NCBI RefSeq assembly: GCF_021049245.1
Contig: NZ_CP088020.1
Span: forward strand, 1,246,001-1,310,000
Source of the DNA: Radiobacillus kanasensis
Lineage (GTDB): Bacteria > Bacillota > Bacilli > Bacillales > Amphibacillaceae
DNA length: 64,000 nt
Direction of reading: 5' to 3'
Positions 1 through 6,698 of the stretch are shown here, piece after piece. A model generated the notes under the pieces. That model saw only the letters and a program-made list of their open reading frames with translations. It had not been told where the DNA came from and ran no database searches. The position numbers and the translations under genes are program-made. Position 1 is the stretch's first letter. The number at the start of each line of letters is the position of its first letter.

Positions 1-95
1 TTGGGCTGATCATTACGATCAACTGCTGGAATAGACTAGCCATTGCAAATCGTAACGGTCCAGAAATAAGAATTTTTCGTGAATGGGGGATGTAG
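1..95 (+). CDS. C-terminal end of a carboxymuconolactone decarboxylase (AhpD-like) family protein, partial
   Basis: An open frame enters from the left edge (codons in phase from base 3) and stops at TAG 93-95, giving 30 residues. The segment LIITINCWNRLAIANR matches the closing helix of the CMD/AhpD fold, where INxWNRxA is typical. The catalytic CxxC region would lie outside the window, so activity cannot be judged. A hairpin followed by a T-run comes directly after the stop, which supports this being a true gene end. Family call is from the short motif only. Confidence 0.6.
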   Translation, partial: GLIITINCWNRLAIANRNGPEIRIFREWGM

Positions 96-112
96 ATCCC
101 TCATTTTTTATT
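82..112 (+). terminator. Rho-independent terminator of the upstream partial gene
   Basis: ATGGGGGAT pairs imperfectly with ATCCCTCAT around a short loop and is followed by a run of six T. The left arm overlaps the last codons of the partial gene. Confidence 0.6.
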
Positions 113-265
113 ATGATAATCCAAACTTAGCGAATTCGTTAGCCAACGCAAATTCGCATTTCTCTAAAATAACCTATTTTGTAATCGTAGAGGCACACTC
201 CCCAGTCAAGACCCTTCTTCTTTCCATAGAATAAAATAAAAGAATGGATTGAGGAGGGGAGAAAC

Positions 266-505
266 ATGGCTTGTTTTGGTAAATATCGTTATTGTGGACC
301 GAATTGTACGGGTCCGGGTGCTCCGATTAATGAATTAGACTCCATCTGTAGGGAACATGACCTGTGCTATAGAACATACGGCCATAAGTATTGTGATCAA
401 AATTTTCTACGTAGAGTCGGACCATTAGGAAAACGTCGATCAAGATTGGGGAGAGATGCCAGATTGATGTATAGAGCCATACAATTAAAATCAAAGTTTT
501 TCTAA
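266..505 (+). CDS. Small phospholipase A2-like protein
   Basis: This 79-residue protein has the phospholipase A2 active-site signature: a glycine/proline loop YCGPNCTGPGAP at residues 9-20 (calcium-loop position), then D25-x-x-C28-x-x-H31-D32-x-C34-Y35, with D44 in CDQNFL as a plausible second catalytic aspartate. The C-terminus is very basic (GKRRSRLGRDAR). Similar short proteins with a parvovirus-VP1-like PLA2 domain are known from bacilli, usually without assigned roles. There is no signal peptide, so export is not evident. The start has a strong site, GAGGAGGGG, nine bases upstream. It is flanked by non-coding DNA and seems to be a single-gene unit. Hydrolytic activity is inferred from the motif only. 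Confidence 0.7.
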   Translation: MACFGKYRYCGPNCTGPGAPINELDSICREHDLCYRTYGHKYCDQNFLRRVGPLGKRRSRLGRDARLMYRAIQLKSKFF

Positions 506-560
506 TACATGAAACCTAAGTTCAGGGAAACTCTGCATAGTATAAACTGTAAAGTTACTA

Positions 561-755
561 TTACTTTGCACTGATTTGCTTTCCAGCGACTATAATATTC
601 TGCATTAATTGAGGGTCTCTCTGGGCTTCCATAAGAAATTGTCCCCCATATTGATTGACTCAAAAATCTCCCATTACTTTATCTTCTACCAAGTATGAGT
701 ATAGGAGATCGTTAACTGTATTACGATTCTCAACCTTATTACGTGAATTACTGTC
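561..755 (-). pseudogene. Decayed reading frame of unknown family, interrupted by TGA
   Basis: On the minus strand a continuous protein-like frame runs from about 755 to TAA at 563-561, broken by a single in-frame TGA at 662-660. The part after the stop reads VNQYGGQFLMEAQRDPQLMQ and ends in GKQISAK. Neither half has a credible ribosome site. I do not recognise the family. It is reported as a possible gene relic next to a tRNA gene, a common site for leftover inserted DNA, and it could be chance. The rest of 506-800 holds nothing else I can name. Confidence 0.3.
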
Positions 756-766
756 AAAATAAAAAA

Positions 767-791
767 GCGTCTTATCTAATTGACAGGACGC
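767..791 (-). terminator. Terminator of tRNA-Val
   Basis: GCGTC and GACGC arms flank a loop. On the minus strand the stem is followed by TTTTTTATTTT, just downstream of the tRNA 3' end. Confidence 0.6.
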
Positions 792-801
792 ATTTTTTTT
801 A

Positions 802-874
802 TGATTCCGATTGGGCTCGAACCAACGACCTCCACCCTGTCAAGGTGGCGCTCTCCCAGCTGAGCTACGGAATC
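802..874 (-). tRNA. tRNA-Val (anticodon GAC)
   Basis: The minus strand folds as a standard 73-nt cloverleaf: acceptor GATTCCG/CGGAATC, D arm GCTC/GAGC, anticodon stem CCACC/GGTGG with loop TTGACAG (anticodon GAC), and T arm with GGTTCGAGCCC. The CCA end is not encoded (genomic TAA follows), as in many Bacillus tRNA genes. A promoter lies upstream and a terminator downstream, so it is transcribed alone. Confidence 0.95.
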
Positions 875-902
875 ATGGTATAAAATTATATCGACAAGTA
901 TT

Positions 903-932
903 AATATAATCCCTTTCCTACCTCCCTGTCAA
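903..932 (-). promoter_or_regulatory. SigA-type promoter of tRNA-Val
   Basis: On the minus strand, TTGACA (932-927) is followed after 18 bases by TATATT (908-903), about 30 bases ahead of the mature tRNA 5' end. Confidence 0.6.
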
Positions 933-1081
933 TGCTATTTGTTAGGGGAGTCAAAACAAGAATCATAAAGCAGGAAGTTTTCCCTCCATTTGCTAAACAA
1001 GTGGAGGGAGTAGCCGAGGAGACTCTCATTGTTTCAAGCTTTCTTTAATATATAAATCTATTAGATTCTATCACTCTAATA

Positions 1082-1590
1082 CTAAGATTCCTTTGTGAAA
1101 GAATTTATTGCCTCTTCTAATTCATCTGGGTTCCGAGTACCAATCACCACTGTTTGCCATTTTTTATGTAACTCCATAGCTCTGTCTCCGCCCATAATAT
1201 AAGCTGTTTCCCCTTTTAAATTTATCCGAATTCCCCAACCACCAAAACGTTTTAATGGGCTATAAGTGATGAATTCATAGTGGTGTATATCCTTAAATAA
1301 AAACGGTTTATAGCGAAGTGAAAAGGCATATATCGAATATACAGACCATCCTCCCGAACTTCTACTATAAGCTTCGTGAAGAATAGTAAAACTATTGGTA
1401 AAGCAATGCCAAAAGTGAACCAAAACATAATCAAAATTACATCTGGAAATGGTTTGCTCCCAACAGGGTTTCCTAAAGTAATTTGCTGAATGAACAGATA
1501 CCAAAAGAAAATAGAAAAAAATAAAGTAAATATCCAAAATAGGAATGAACGTGGTTTTTGAATTTCTCTATATATCACTTTGTTTGGCAT
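1082..1590 (-). pseudogene. Frameshifted DUF6141-like membrane protein
   Basis: Two overlapping minus-strand frames together make one protein. The first starts at 1590 (MPNKVIYREIQKPRS) and has two membrane segments, then VEVREDGLYIRYMPFHF. The second continues RYKPFLFKDIHHYEF, then GGWGIR and ends NPDELEEAINSF at 1082. The order of motifs (FREIQ start, two TM helices, EVREDGLYIRYxPFH, GGWGIR, GxRxPEELxxAI end) matches the roughly 165-residue DUF6141 family of Bacillus. The switch of frame lies near 1313-1323, where one base appears to be missing in the codons for the HLRY stretch. Ordinary causes are a real inactivating mutation or a sequencing error. Function of the family is unknown. Confidence 0.7.
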
Positions 1591-1769
1591 CTTTATTTTT
1601 AATCCCCCCTTAACCTACAAATCACCCGGCAATCGTTGCCGTTATATTAATTGACAGATAGTAGAATATAACCATTTTACAATAGCGATTATGAACGTAT
1701 TTCTAGTGTATCATGAATGATGTGGGTATCCTTTCCTATATATCTAATTTACAATTATTATCTATTCGG

Positions 1770-1907
1770 TTAATATCCTTCCCATAGACTCCCCATAGAT
1801 CTCTCATTAATTTCTAGTTCTAATAGTTTTATAAATTCTTTCTCTAGAGATAATTTAACCGCATTTTCAAAAGCCTCCATCAACTGTCCATAACTTAGTA
1901 CATGCAT
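1770..1907 (-). CDS. sda: Sda-like sporulation checkpoint protein (copy 1)
   Basis: A 45-residue minus-strand gene: it begins MHVLSYGQLMEAFENAVKLS and then reads EKEFIKLLELEINERSMG. This follows the B. subtilis Sda pattern (LSDELLIESYxKAxxxxLxxDFIELIExEIxRRSLG) residue for residue in spacing. Sda binds sporulation sensor kinases such as KinA and blocks phosphotransfer to Spo0A when replication is disturbed. AAAGGG lies 8-9 bases before the ATG. The canonical LSDELL start is LSYGQL here and RRSL has become ERSM, so binding strength may differ. A second copy lies about 370 bp away in the opposite direction. Confidence 0.75.
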   Translation of the reverse strand: MHVLSYGQLMEAFENAVKLSLEKEFIKLLELEINERSMGSLWEGY

Positions 1908-2142
1908 GATAAAAACCCTTTCTAGGATGGTATATAAGTATATTCACTATTTTTTATATTTTAAACTTTTAGGTTCTATAATGATAAGTCCATTTAATCT
2001 AAAAATGCGAAATTCACAAGTTTCTTATGACATTTAAAGCATTCTTTAGTCAATGTCACCTCATAGGTATAGTTTCGTCTTTATAGGATGTTTGGCCCAT
2101 TAGAAAGGGCATTTTCGTATTCATAAAATTTTGTAAAATTCA

Positions 2143-2171
2143 TTGAACCTTAAGAAGATTTGGTCTATTAT
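2143..2171 (+). promoter_or_regulatory. SigA-type promoter of the second sda-like gene
   Basis: TTGAAC (2143-2148), 17-base spacer, TATTAT (2166-2171). Transcription would begin near 2178 and leave a leader of almost 100 nt before the ATG at 2275. The rest of the 1908-2274 gap shows no other gene, and I found no convincing DnaA boxes such as those in front of B. subtilis sda. Confidence 0.6.
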
Positions 2172-2239
2172 CAATATAGGGAATCAGAAGCGATGAAGGA
2201 TTATTTTTATGTGGGCACTTGAATAATCCTGAGCTTGTA

Positions 2240-2270
2240 GTGCAACCGGCTGAGCAATAGGGGGTTGCGC
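2240..2270 (+). promoter_or_regulatory. Leader hairpin that contains the sda ribosome site
   Basis: GTGCAACC (2240-2247) pairs with GGTTGCGC (2263-2270), eight pairs with one G-U. The Shine-Dalgarno run TAGGGGG (2258-2264) sits at the loop/stem boundary, so folding would partly hide it. Translational control is inferred. Confidence 0.4.
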
Positions 2271-2274
2271 GTCA

Positions 2275-2418
2275 ATGAGTGGATTGTTGATATTAAGTGA
2301 TCAGTTATTAATGACAGTTTATAAGGAAGCGGTTTCGCTTGAAATGAGTCAGGATTTTATTGAATTATTGAAAAAAGAAATGGAACGTAGAGGTTTAATG
2401 GCCAGTACGGAAAAATAG
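2275..2418 (+). CDS. sda: Sda-like sporulation checkpoint protein (copy 2)
   Basis: A 47-residue protein: MSGLLILSDQLLMTVYKEAV, then SLEMSQDFIELLKKEMERRG and a short tail. It keeps LSDxLL, the QDFIELL centre and the ERRGL end of Sda and is closer to B. subtilis Sda than the neighbouring copy. The expected role is inhibition of sporulation histidine kinases by its helical hairpin. The ATG at 2275 was chosen because AGGGGG lies ten bases upstream. It has its own SigA-type promoter and a downstream terminator, so it is monocistronic. Confidence 0.8.
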   Translation: MSGLLILSDQLLMTVYKEAVSLEMSQDFIELLKKEMERRGLMASTEK

Positions 2419-2433
2419 AAACTAATTATAATG

Positions 2434-2460
2434 AACCCCCATTCACGACGAATGGGGGTT
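2434..2460. terminator. Bidirectional hairpin between sda copy 2 and the membrane protein gene
   Basis: AACCCCCATT (2434-2443) and AATGGGGGTT (2451-2460) form a 10-bp perfect stem. T-runs on either side are weak. Confidence 0.6.
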
Positions 2461-2487
2461 ATTTGCTGGTGAAAAAGGAAGACGAGG

Positions 2488-3576
2488 CTATTGTACATTT
2501 GAAATATCTGTTTCCCGAGAGCGTACGGGAGACTCGCTGAAATTACGATAGATTTGTTCCAAACAAAGAGATAATTCGACCAGGATTAAGGCAATAATTA
2601 TCCAACCTCCTAATGCTAGGATGAAATGTTCTACTAAATGAAAGGGAGAGGAAGGACTAAATTTTTTATAGGTCAGGGTATAGAACATGGCAAAGGTAAA
2701 GATTCGACTCCATTGGGAAACGTTATACGTAAGGATTCCGGCTTTTATACCAATATATTTCACGCGGCTAATTAGTCTGAAAATCTCCATGATTTCAATT
2801 AAAAGAAACATAATGAAGGCAGATAGCCATAGGAAATCTACGATATGATAATCCGCATTGGAAAAGAAACAGGCGAGTCCAGTGATTGAAAGAGCGCCGT
2901 GTAAGATACAGTTTGTGTTATGCCAATCCTTCTGAATAGACCATGGAAGACGAATATACCGCCAAATTATAAAGAAGGTGCCTATGATGTAAAAACATAG
3001 ACCTACTCCGATGAGAAACGAACTAACGAGCTTAGGCGTGTTTTCATAGACAGTATTTAGTAATAAAACAATGGACTGTGTACTGACTGTCGTCAAAAGA
3101 AGAATCCCATTTACATTCGATAGAACTTGATTTCTTACTAACTGAAACAATGTTCTTAACGAAATAAGGATGTACAAGAACCATAGACAAATATTCAAGT
3201 ACAAGATGATATGAGAAAGATAGGACAATTCGCTAAAATGAGTATAAATGAGGATTCCACAAACGGATGTACCAGCGACCCAAGTGCCCATTCCAAATCG
3301 ATTGATGAAATTTTTGTAATGAATGTCTATAAACTTATTGGTAAAGATAGACATTATGAAGGAAAATAAAAAGGAAAACCAGATTGATAATAGAATGACA
3401 ATGAACACATTTTCTAGTGTCGTATTAAAGTCTATAAAGGACGAGGAAACCCCTTGTATAGAAATGCCCATGGCCATAATAATAGCCATAGATGACGTTT
3501 TAATATAAATCTTCCTTCTATAGAAGAAATAAAATATGGTAATACAAATACATAAAAGCAAAGACAAATATAACAT
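2488..3576 (-). CDS. Multi-pass membrane protein of unknown function
   Basis: A 362-residue protein with about ten hydrophobic segments spread over its whole length and a short charged C-terminus (ESPVRSRETDISN). MGTWVAGTSVCGIL after the third helix pair is faintly like the tellurite-resistance/dicarboxylate (TDT/SLAC1) family, but I would not assign that family from it. I start at the ATG at 3576 (GGTGG upstream) rather than the TTG four codons earlier. It is a stand-alone gene between a bidirectional hairpin and the SMR pair, which is transcribed in the same direction but has its own terminator. Confidence 0.6.
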   Translation of the reverse strand: MLYLSLLLCICITIFYFFYRRKIYIKTSSMAIIMAMGISIQGVSSSFIDFNTTLENVFIVILLSIWFSFLFSFIMSIFTNKFIDIHYKNFINRFGMGTWVAGTSVCGILIYTHFSELSYLSHIILYLNICLWFLYILISLRTLFQLVRNQVLSNVNGILLLTTVSTQSIVLLLNTVYENTPKLVSSFLIGVGLCFYIIGTFFIIWRYIRLPWSIQKDWHNTNCILHGALSITGLACFFSNADYHIVDFLWLSAFIMFLLIEIMEIFRLISRVKYIGIKAGILTYNVSQWSRIFTFAMFYTLTYKKFSPSSPFHLVEHFILALGGWIIIALILVELSLCLEQIYRNFSESPVRSRETDISNVQ

Positions 3577-3704
3577 GATGACCACCAAGAAGTTTTTTGA
3601 TTTAGGATTAACTATATGATTATAACATCTCTTTAATTAGAAGAGGGATTAGAAGGCTCTCTATAATGGAAAGCAATAATAAACACTTAAAACTGTAATC
3701 AATC

Positions 3705-3747
3705 AAAAATACAGGATTACCTTTTGGATAAGGTATCCTGTATTTTT
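3705..3747 (-). terminator. Terminator of the SMR pair
   Basis: AAAAATACAGGAT and its complement ATCCTGTATTTTT flank a short loop. On the minus strand the stem ends in a T-rich tail after the second SMR gene. Confidence 0.7.
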
Positions 3748-3763
3748 ATCGTTCCTTTGCCAA

Positions 3764-4075
3764 TTAGGAAATGAGTTTCAATCCTACAGCAGAGGAAAGA
3801 ATTAATGCAATAAAGAAAATTCTTTTCCAATCTTTAGGTTCCCCGTATAAGATCATTCCCATGATTGTAGAACCCACAGTTCCGATTCCTGTCCAGACAC
3901 CGTACACGATGCCCATCGGTAGGGTTTGCATGGCATAAGCGAGTAAAGCGAGACTTGATCCAAACGTTAGGATGAGATAAATCAACGCGTCCCACTTTTT
4001 CATGGCCATCCTTTTAATATTGATAACCCCGATCACTTCAAAAATACCAGCTAAAATAATTGCAGACCAAGCCAT
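3764..4075 (-). CDS. Small multidrug resistance (SMR) efflux protein, subunit 2
   Basis: 103 residues in four transmembrane helices. The family signs are all present: the membrane-embedded glutamate E13 in GIFEVIGV (drug/proton site), the mid-protein LPMGIVYGVWTGIGTVG segment, and the closing helix ending GLKLIS. It directly follows the other SMR gene (stop and start adjoining). Such pairs in bacilli (YkkCD, YvdRS) act as heterodimers for cationic compounds, and some relatives export guanidinium. No guanidine riboswitch is visible upstream, so the substrate is left open. Confidence 0.85.
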   Translation of the reverse strand: MAWSAIILAGIFEVIGVINIKRMAMKKWDALIYLILTFGSSLALLAYAMQTLPMGIVYGVWTGIGTVGSTIMGMILYGEPKDWKRIFFIALILSSAVGLKLIS

Positions 4076-4417
4076 TTACGCCACTCCTTTACTCTTGGAT
4101 GGCTCATCGGAAACTCTCTTTAAACCGATTACCCCTACAAGGAGTGTCCCGATTAGAAGGACTTTTAATAAATGAAATGGTTCTCCATAAACGACTATCT
4201 CCACAATGACCGTACCGGCAGTACCTAATCCAGCAAATACAGCATACAGCGTTCCAACAGGAAGGTACTTAGCTGTAATAGGTAAGAGGACAAAAGTCAC
4301 CATAATAGCAAATATAGTCATTCCCCATTCAAGAGGACTTTCGGAATGTTTAAGTCCCGCAACCCAAAACACTTCAAAGAGCGCGGCTAATACCACATAA
4401 AACCAGTATTTGTTCAT
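4076..4417 (-). CDS. Small multidrug resistance (SMR) efflux protein, subunit 1
   Basis: A four-helix SMR protein with the key glutamate in ALFEVFWVAGLKHSES, the LPVGTLYAVFAGLGTAG motif, and a charged tail (SDEPSKSKGVA) longer than that of its partner. The start is taken at the ATG at 4417 (MNKYWFY) because GGAG lies nine bases upstream. An ATG seven codons further up has no ribosome site. The first gene of a two-gene unit, it probably forms an antiparallel heterodimer with the downstream protein, as in YvdR/YvdS. Confidence 0.85.
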   Translation of the reverse strand: MNKYWFYVVLAALFEVFWVAGLKHSESPLEWGMTIFAIMVTFVLLPITAKYLPVGTLYAVFAGLGTAGTVIVEIVVYGEPFHLLKVLLIGTLLVGVIGLKRVSDEPSKSKGVA

Positions 4418-4667
4418 TACATCTAACTCCATTTCCATTCATTAAAGCTTTTTTGTGAAATTGCTAATTTTCAAGAGCACTTCGTTTATTTTCTCATTCC
4501 CATTGTATGTGGTCAATTTATATAAGTTAGTTGGAATAAAATAGGTATTAAAGTGGTGGTCACCGTCGAATCCAATCAGGGGTTAGTCCTGAATGAGTAT
4601 TACGTCCAAACACAATTTTTTTCACAAGAAAACCGATTGATTTTACTAAAAGTCAATCAGCTATTTG

Positions 4668-4810
4668 TTACGCATTTACTGCTGCATCACGTGCTTGGCT
4701 AGCATGAAATTTTTTCATTGTAAATCTTGCTATAGGCTGTGCAATCAAAGCTTCAACTCAAAATGCAATGAAGAAATTTCATGACCAGTCATAAATGGTG
4801 TTTTGAAGCG
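4668..4810 (-). pseudogene. Frameshifted gene relic, family not recognised
   Basis: In the otherwise empty 4418-4935 stretch the minus strand reads RFKTPFMTGHEISSLHF, then after a shift of frame VEALIAQPIARFTMKKFHAS and QARDAAVNA, ending at TAA 4670-4668. The two halves join smoothly near 4757 and have protein-like composition, but there is no start or ribosome site. I cannot name the family. Further left a third short frame (KKIVFGRNTHSGLTPDWIRR) may belong to the same decayed locus. Confidence 0.3.
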
Positions 4811-4935
4811 GGCTTAAGCTAATTTCTATCATGCCGACCCAAGATTCTATAACTGTAAGGAAAATAGACAGGATTGCATAAGCATACTCCCCCCTCTATT
4901 TATAATATAGGACTTTACTATTAGGAGATTAAATT

Positions 4936-4952
4936 ACTAAATCAAATTTAGT
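4936..4952 (+). promoter_or_regulatory. Candidate operator upstream of catE
   Basis: ACTAAAT and ATTTAGT form a perfect 7-3-7 palindrome that ends four bases before the -35 box. A MarR/HxlR-type regulator would fit, but no regulator gene is adjacent. Confidence 0.4.
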
Positions 4953-4955
4953 TAC

Positions 4956-4984
4956 TTGACAAAACTTACTTACGTAATTAAACT
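4956..4984 (+). promoter_or_regulatory. SigA-type promoter of catE
   Basis: TTGACA (4956-4961), 17-base spacer, TAAACT (4979-4984), about 40 bases ahead of the catE start. TTAGTTAC and GTAACTAA half-repeats surround it. Confidence 0.65.
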
Positions 4985-5025
4985 AACTTACATAAAGTAA
5001 CTAATGGTTAAAGGAGAAGGGAGGA

Positions 5026-5883
5026 ATGGATATGGGCTTTCATAATAAACCAAGTACTTTTGTTGGACATGTGAAAATTAAGGTGGAAGATTTAGAACGT
5101 TCTCTTCATTTTTATCAAGAGGTTATCGGGTTTAAACTCCTAGAACAGACAAAAACAACTGCAAAATTGACTACGGATGGAGAAGCGAGTGTACTTTCCA
5201 TAGAACAACCGGAAGAGGTTGTACCAAAGGAAGGAAGAACAACAGGGTTATATCACTTTGCTCTCCTTTTACCAGAGCGTTCTGATTTAGCTAATATTGT
5301 CTTTCATTTTATAGAAAAGGGTGTTCGGATTGGTTCGTCAGATCATCTTGTTAGTGAAGCACTCTACTTATCAGATCCAGATGGGAATGGAATTGAAATC
5401 TATATAGACCGTGACCCATCTGTATGGAATTGGAATAAAGGTGAAGTTGCTATGACAGTAGATCCACTAAATTTTGAAGATCTACTTACTTCTGGGAATC
5501 AGGAAGAGCCATGGAAGGGTCTACCTGCCGGTACTGTCATGGGACATATACATTTGCATGTATCCGAACTAGAAAAGACGGAGGAATTTTATACGAAGGG
5601 TCTCGGTTTTGAAGTGGTTAGCCGCTTTGGGGCACAGGCACTTTTTATCTCTACTGGCAAGTACCACCATCATATCGGCTTAAATACATGGAATGGTGTC
5701 GGTGCACCTAGCCCTTCTGACCGTAGCGTTGGATTGGATTTCTTCACCTTAATTTATCCGGATGAGGAAGCAAGAGACAAAGTTACAGATGATTTGATTA
5801 AAATTGGTGCAACCGTCACCGAAGAAAAAGGGATTTTCGTTACCTCTGATCCTTCAGGAAATCGGATCTACTTAAAAGTTTAG
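5026..5883 (+). CDS. catE: Catechol 2,3-dioxygenase-like ring-cleavage enzyme (CatE)
   Basis: 285 residues with two vicinal-oxygen-chelate modules. The N-terminal module has a complete metal triad: H in GHVKIKV, H in LYHFALLLP, and E in DGNGIEIYID. The C-terminal module has GHIHLHVSEL and YHHHIGLN but no equivalent glutamate. Sequence, length and domain order match B. subtilis CatE, an extradiol dioxygenase that opens catechol and protects against catechol/quinone stress. AAGGAG lies nine bases before the ATG. A flavin reductase follows 107 bp downstream on the same strand and may be co-transcribed. In B. subtilis catE is paired with catD, which is absent here. Confidence 0.85.
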   Translation: MDMGFHNKPSTFVGHVKIKVEDLERSLHFYQEVIGFKLLEQTKTTAKLTTDGEASVLSIEQPEEVVPKEGRTTGLYHFALLLPERSDLANIVFHFIEKGVRIGSSDHLVSEALYLSDPDGNGIEIYIDRDPSVWNWNKGEVAMTVDPLNFEDLLTSGNQEEPWKGLPAGTVMGHIHLHVSELEKTEEFYTKGLGFEVVSRFGAQALFISTGKYHHHIGLNTWNGVGAPSPSDRSVGLDFFTLIYPDEEARDKVTDDLIKIGATVTEEKGIFVTSDPSGNRIYLKV

Positions 5884-5990
5884 TCTAAAAGTTAGGAATA
5901 GAAGTTGGACGAATACACGTTATTAAAGCCAGTATCAATAATGGATTTTGTAGACAAAATTTTAGAAATTCAACGATGGAGGAAGAAATC

Positions 5991-6530
5991 ATGACTAAAA
6001 AATTAAACATTGGAATTATCTTAGGAAGCACTCGTCAAGGACGAGTAAGTCCACAGGTTGGAGAATGGGTACAATCAATTGCTGAAAAGCGTGAAGATGC
6101 AAATTATGAAATTGTAGATATTACAGACTTCAAACTACCATTTTTAGGTGAAGAGGACGCACCTGGAATCGCTTCTTGGAATGAAAAACTTGCTAGCTTG
6201 GATGGATTTGTTTTTATCGTTCAGGAATACAACCACAGTATTACTGGAGCATTAAAAAATGCACTTGATCTGGCTCGTGAAGCATGGAATAACAAGGCTG
6301 CTGGAATTGTAAGCTACGGTTCTGTCGGTGGAGTTCGTGCAACCGAACACTTACGTGGAATTTTAGGAGAATTAGCAATTGCGGATGTCCGTACACACCC
6401 AGCCTTGTCACTATTCACAGATTTTGAAAACGGAACAGATTTTCAGCCAAATGACATGCATGTTGACACGGTAACTCAAATGTTAGATCAACTTGTTTCA
6501 TGGTCTACTGCATTGAAAACCTTAAGATAA
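5991..6530 (+). CDS. NADPH-dependent FMN reductase family protein
   Basis: A 179-residue flavodoxin-fold protein: phosphate loop IILGSTRQGRVSPQVGEW near the N-terminus, then FVFIVQEYNHSITGALKNAL around residues 70-90, the hallmark of the PF03358 flavin/azo/quinone reductases. The ATG at 5991 is preferred over one five codons earlier because GGAGG lies eight bases upstream. It follows catE, so a shared role in detoxifying quinones or aromatic compounds is plausible. The physiological substrate cannot be told from sequence. A strong terminator follows. Confidence 0.8.
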   Translation: MTKKLNIGIILGSTRQGRVSPQVGEWVQSIAEKREDANYEIVDITDFKLPFLGEEDAPGIASWNEKLASLDGFVFIVQEYNHSITGALKNALDLAREAWNNKAAGIVSYGSVGGVRATEHLRGILGELAIADVRTHPALSLFTDFENGTDFQPNDMHVDTVTQMLDQLVSWSTALKTLR

Positions 6531-6540
6531 TGTACTATTT

Positions 6541-6580
6541 TAAAGAAAAAGCACCGAATCTCAGATTCGGTGCTTTTTCT
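6541..6580 (+). terminator. Terminator after the flavin reductase
   Basis: AAAGCACCGAATCT pairs perfectly with AGATTCGGTGCTTT, followed by TTCTTT. Confidence 0.85.
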
Positions 6581-6698
6581 TTAAAAGGCGGACTTAAGTG
6601 TGGATTTTTATCGTTTAAACAATATTTTAATGATGGGTAGCATACATATCCGGATTTAACTCAAAATAAAAGAAATGGAATTAGAAGGAGGACCATAT

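Noticed and set aside
1908..2274. DnaA boxes controlling the sda-like genes
   Set aside because: Only degenerate matches (such as AAATTCACA) to TTATNCACA; not enough to claim the replication-dependent control known for B. subtilis sda.
4418..4620. Guanidine (ykkC-type) riboswitch ahead of the SMR pair
   Set aside because: The conserved ACGG and CUGGUCCGAGAG-type blocks are not present on the minus strand.
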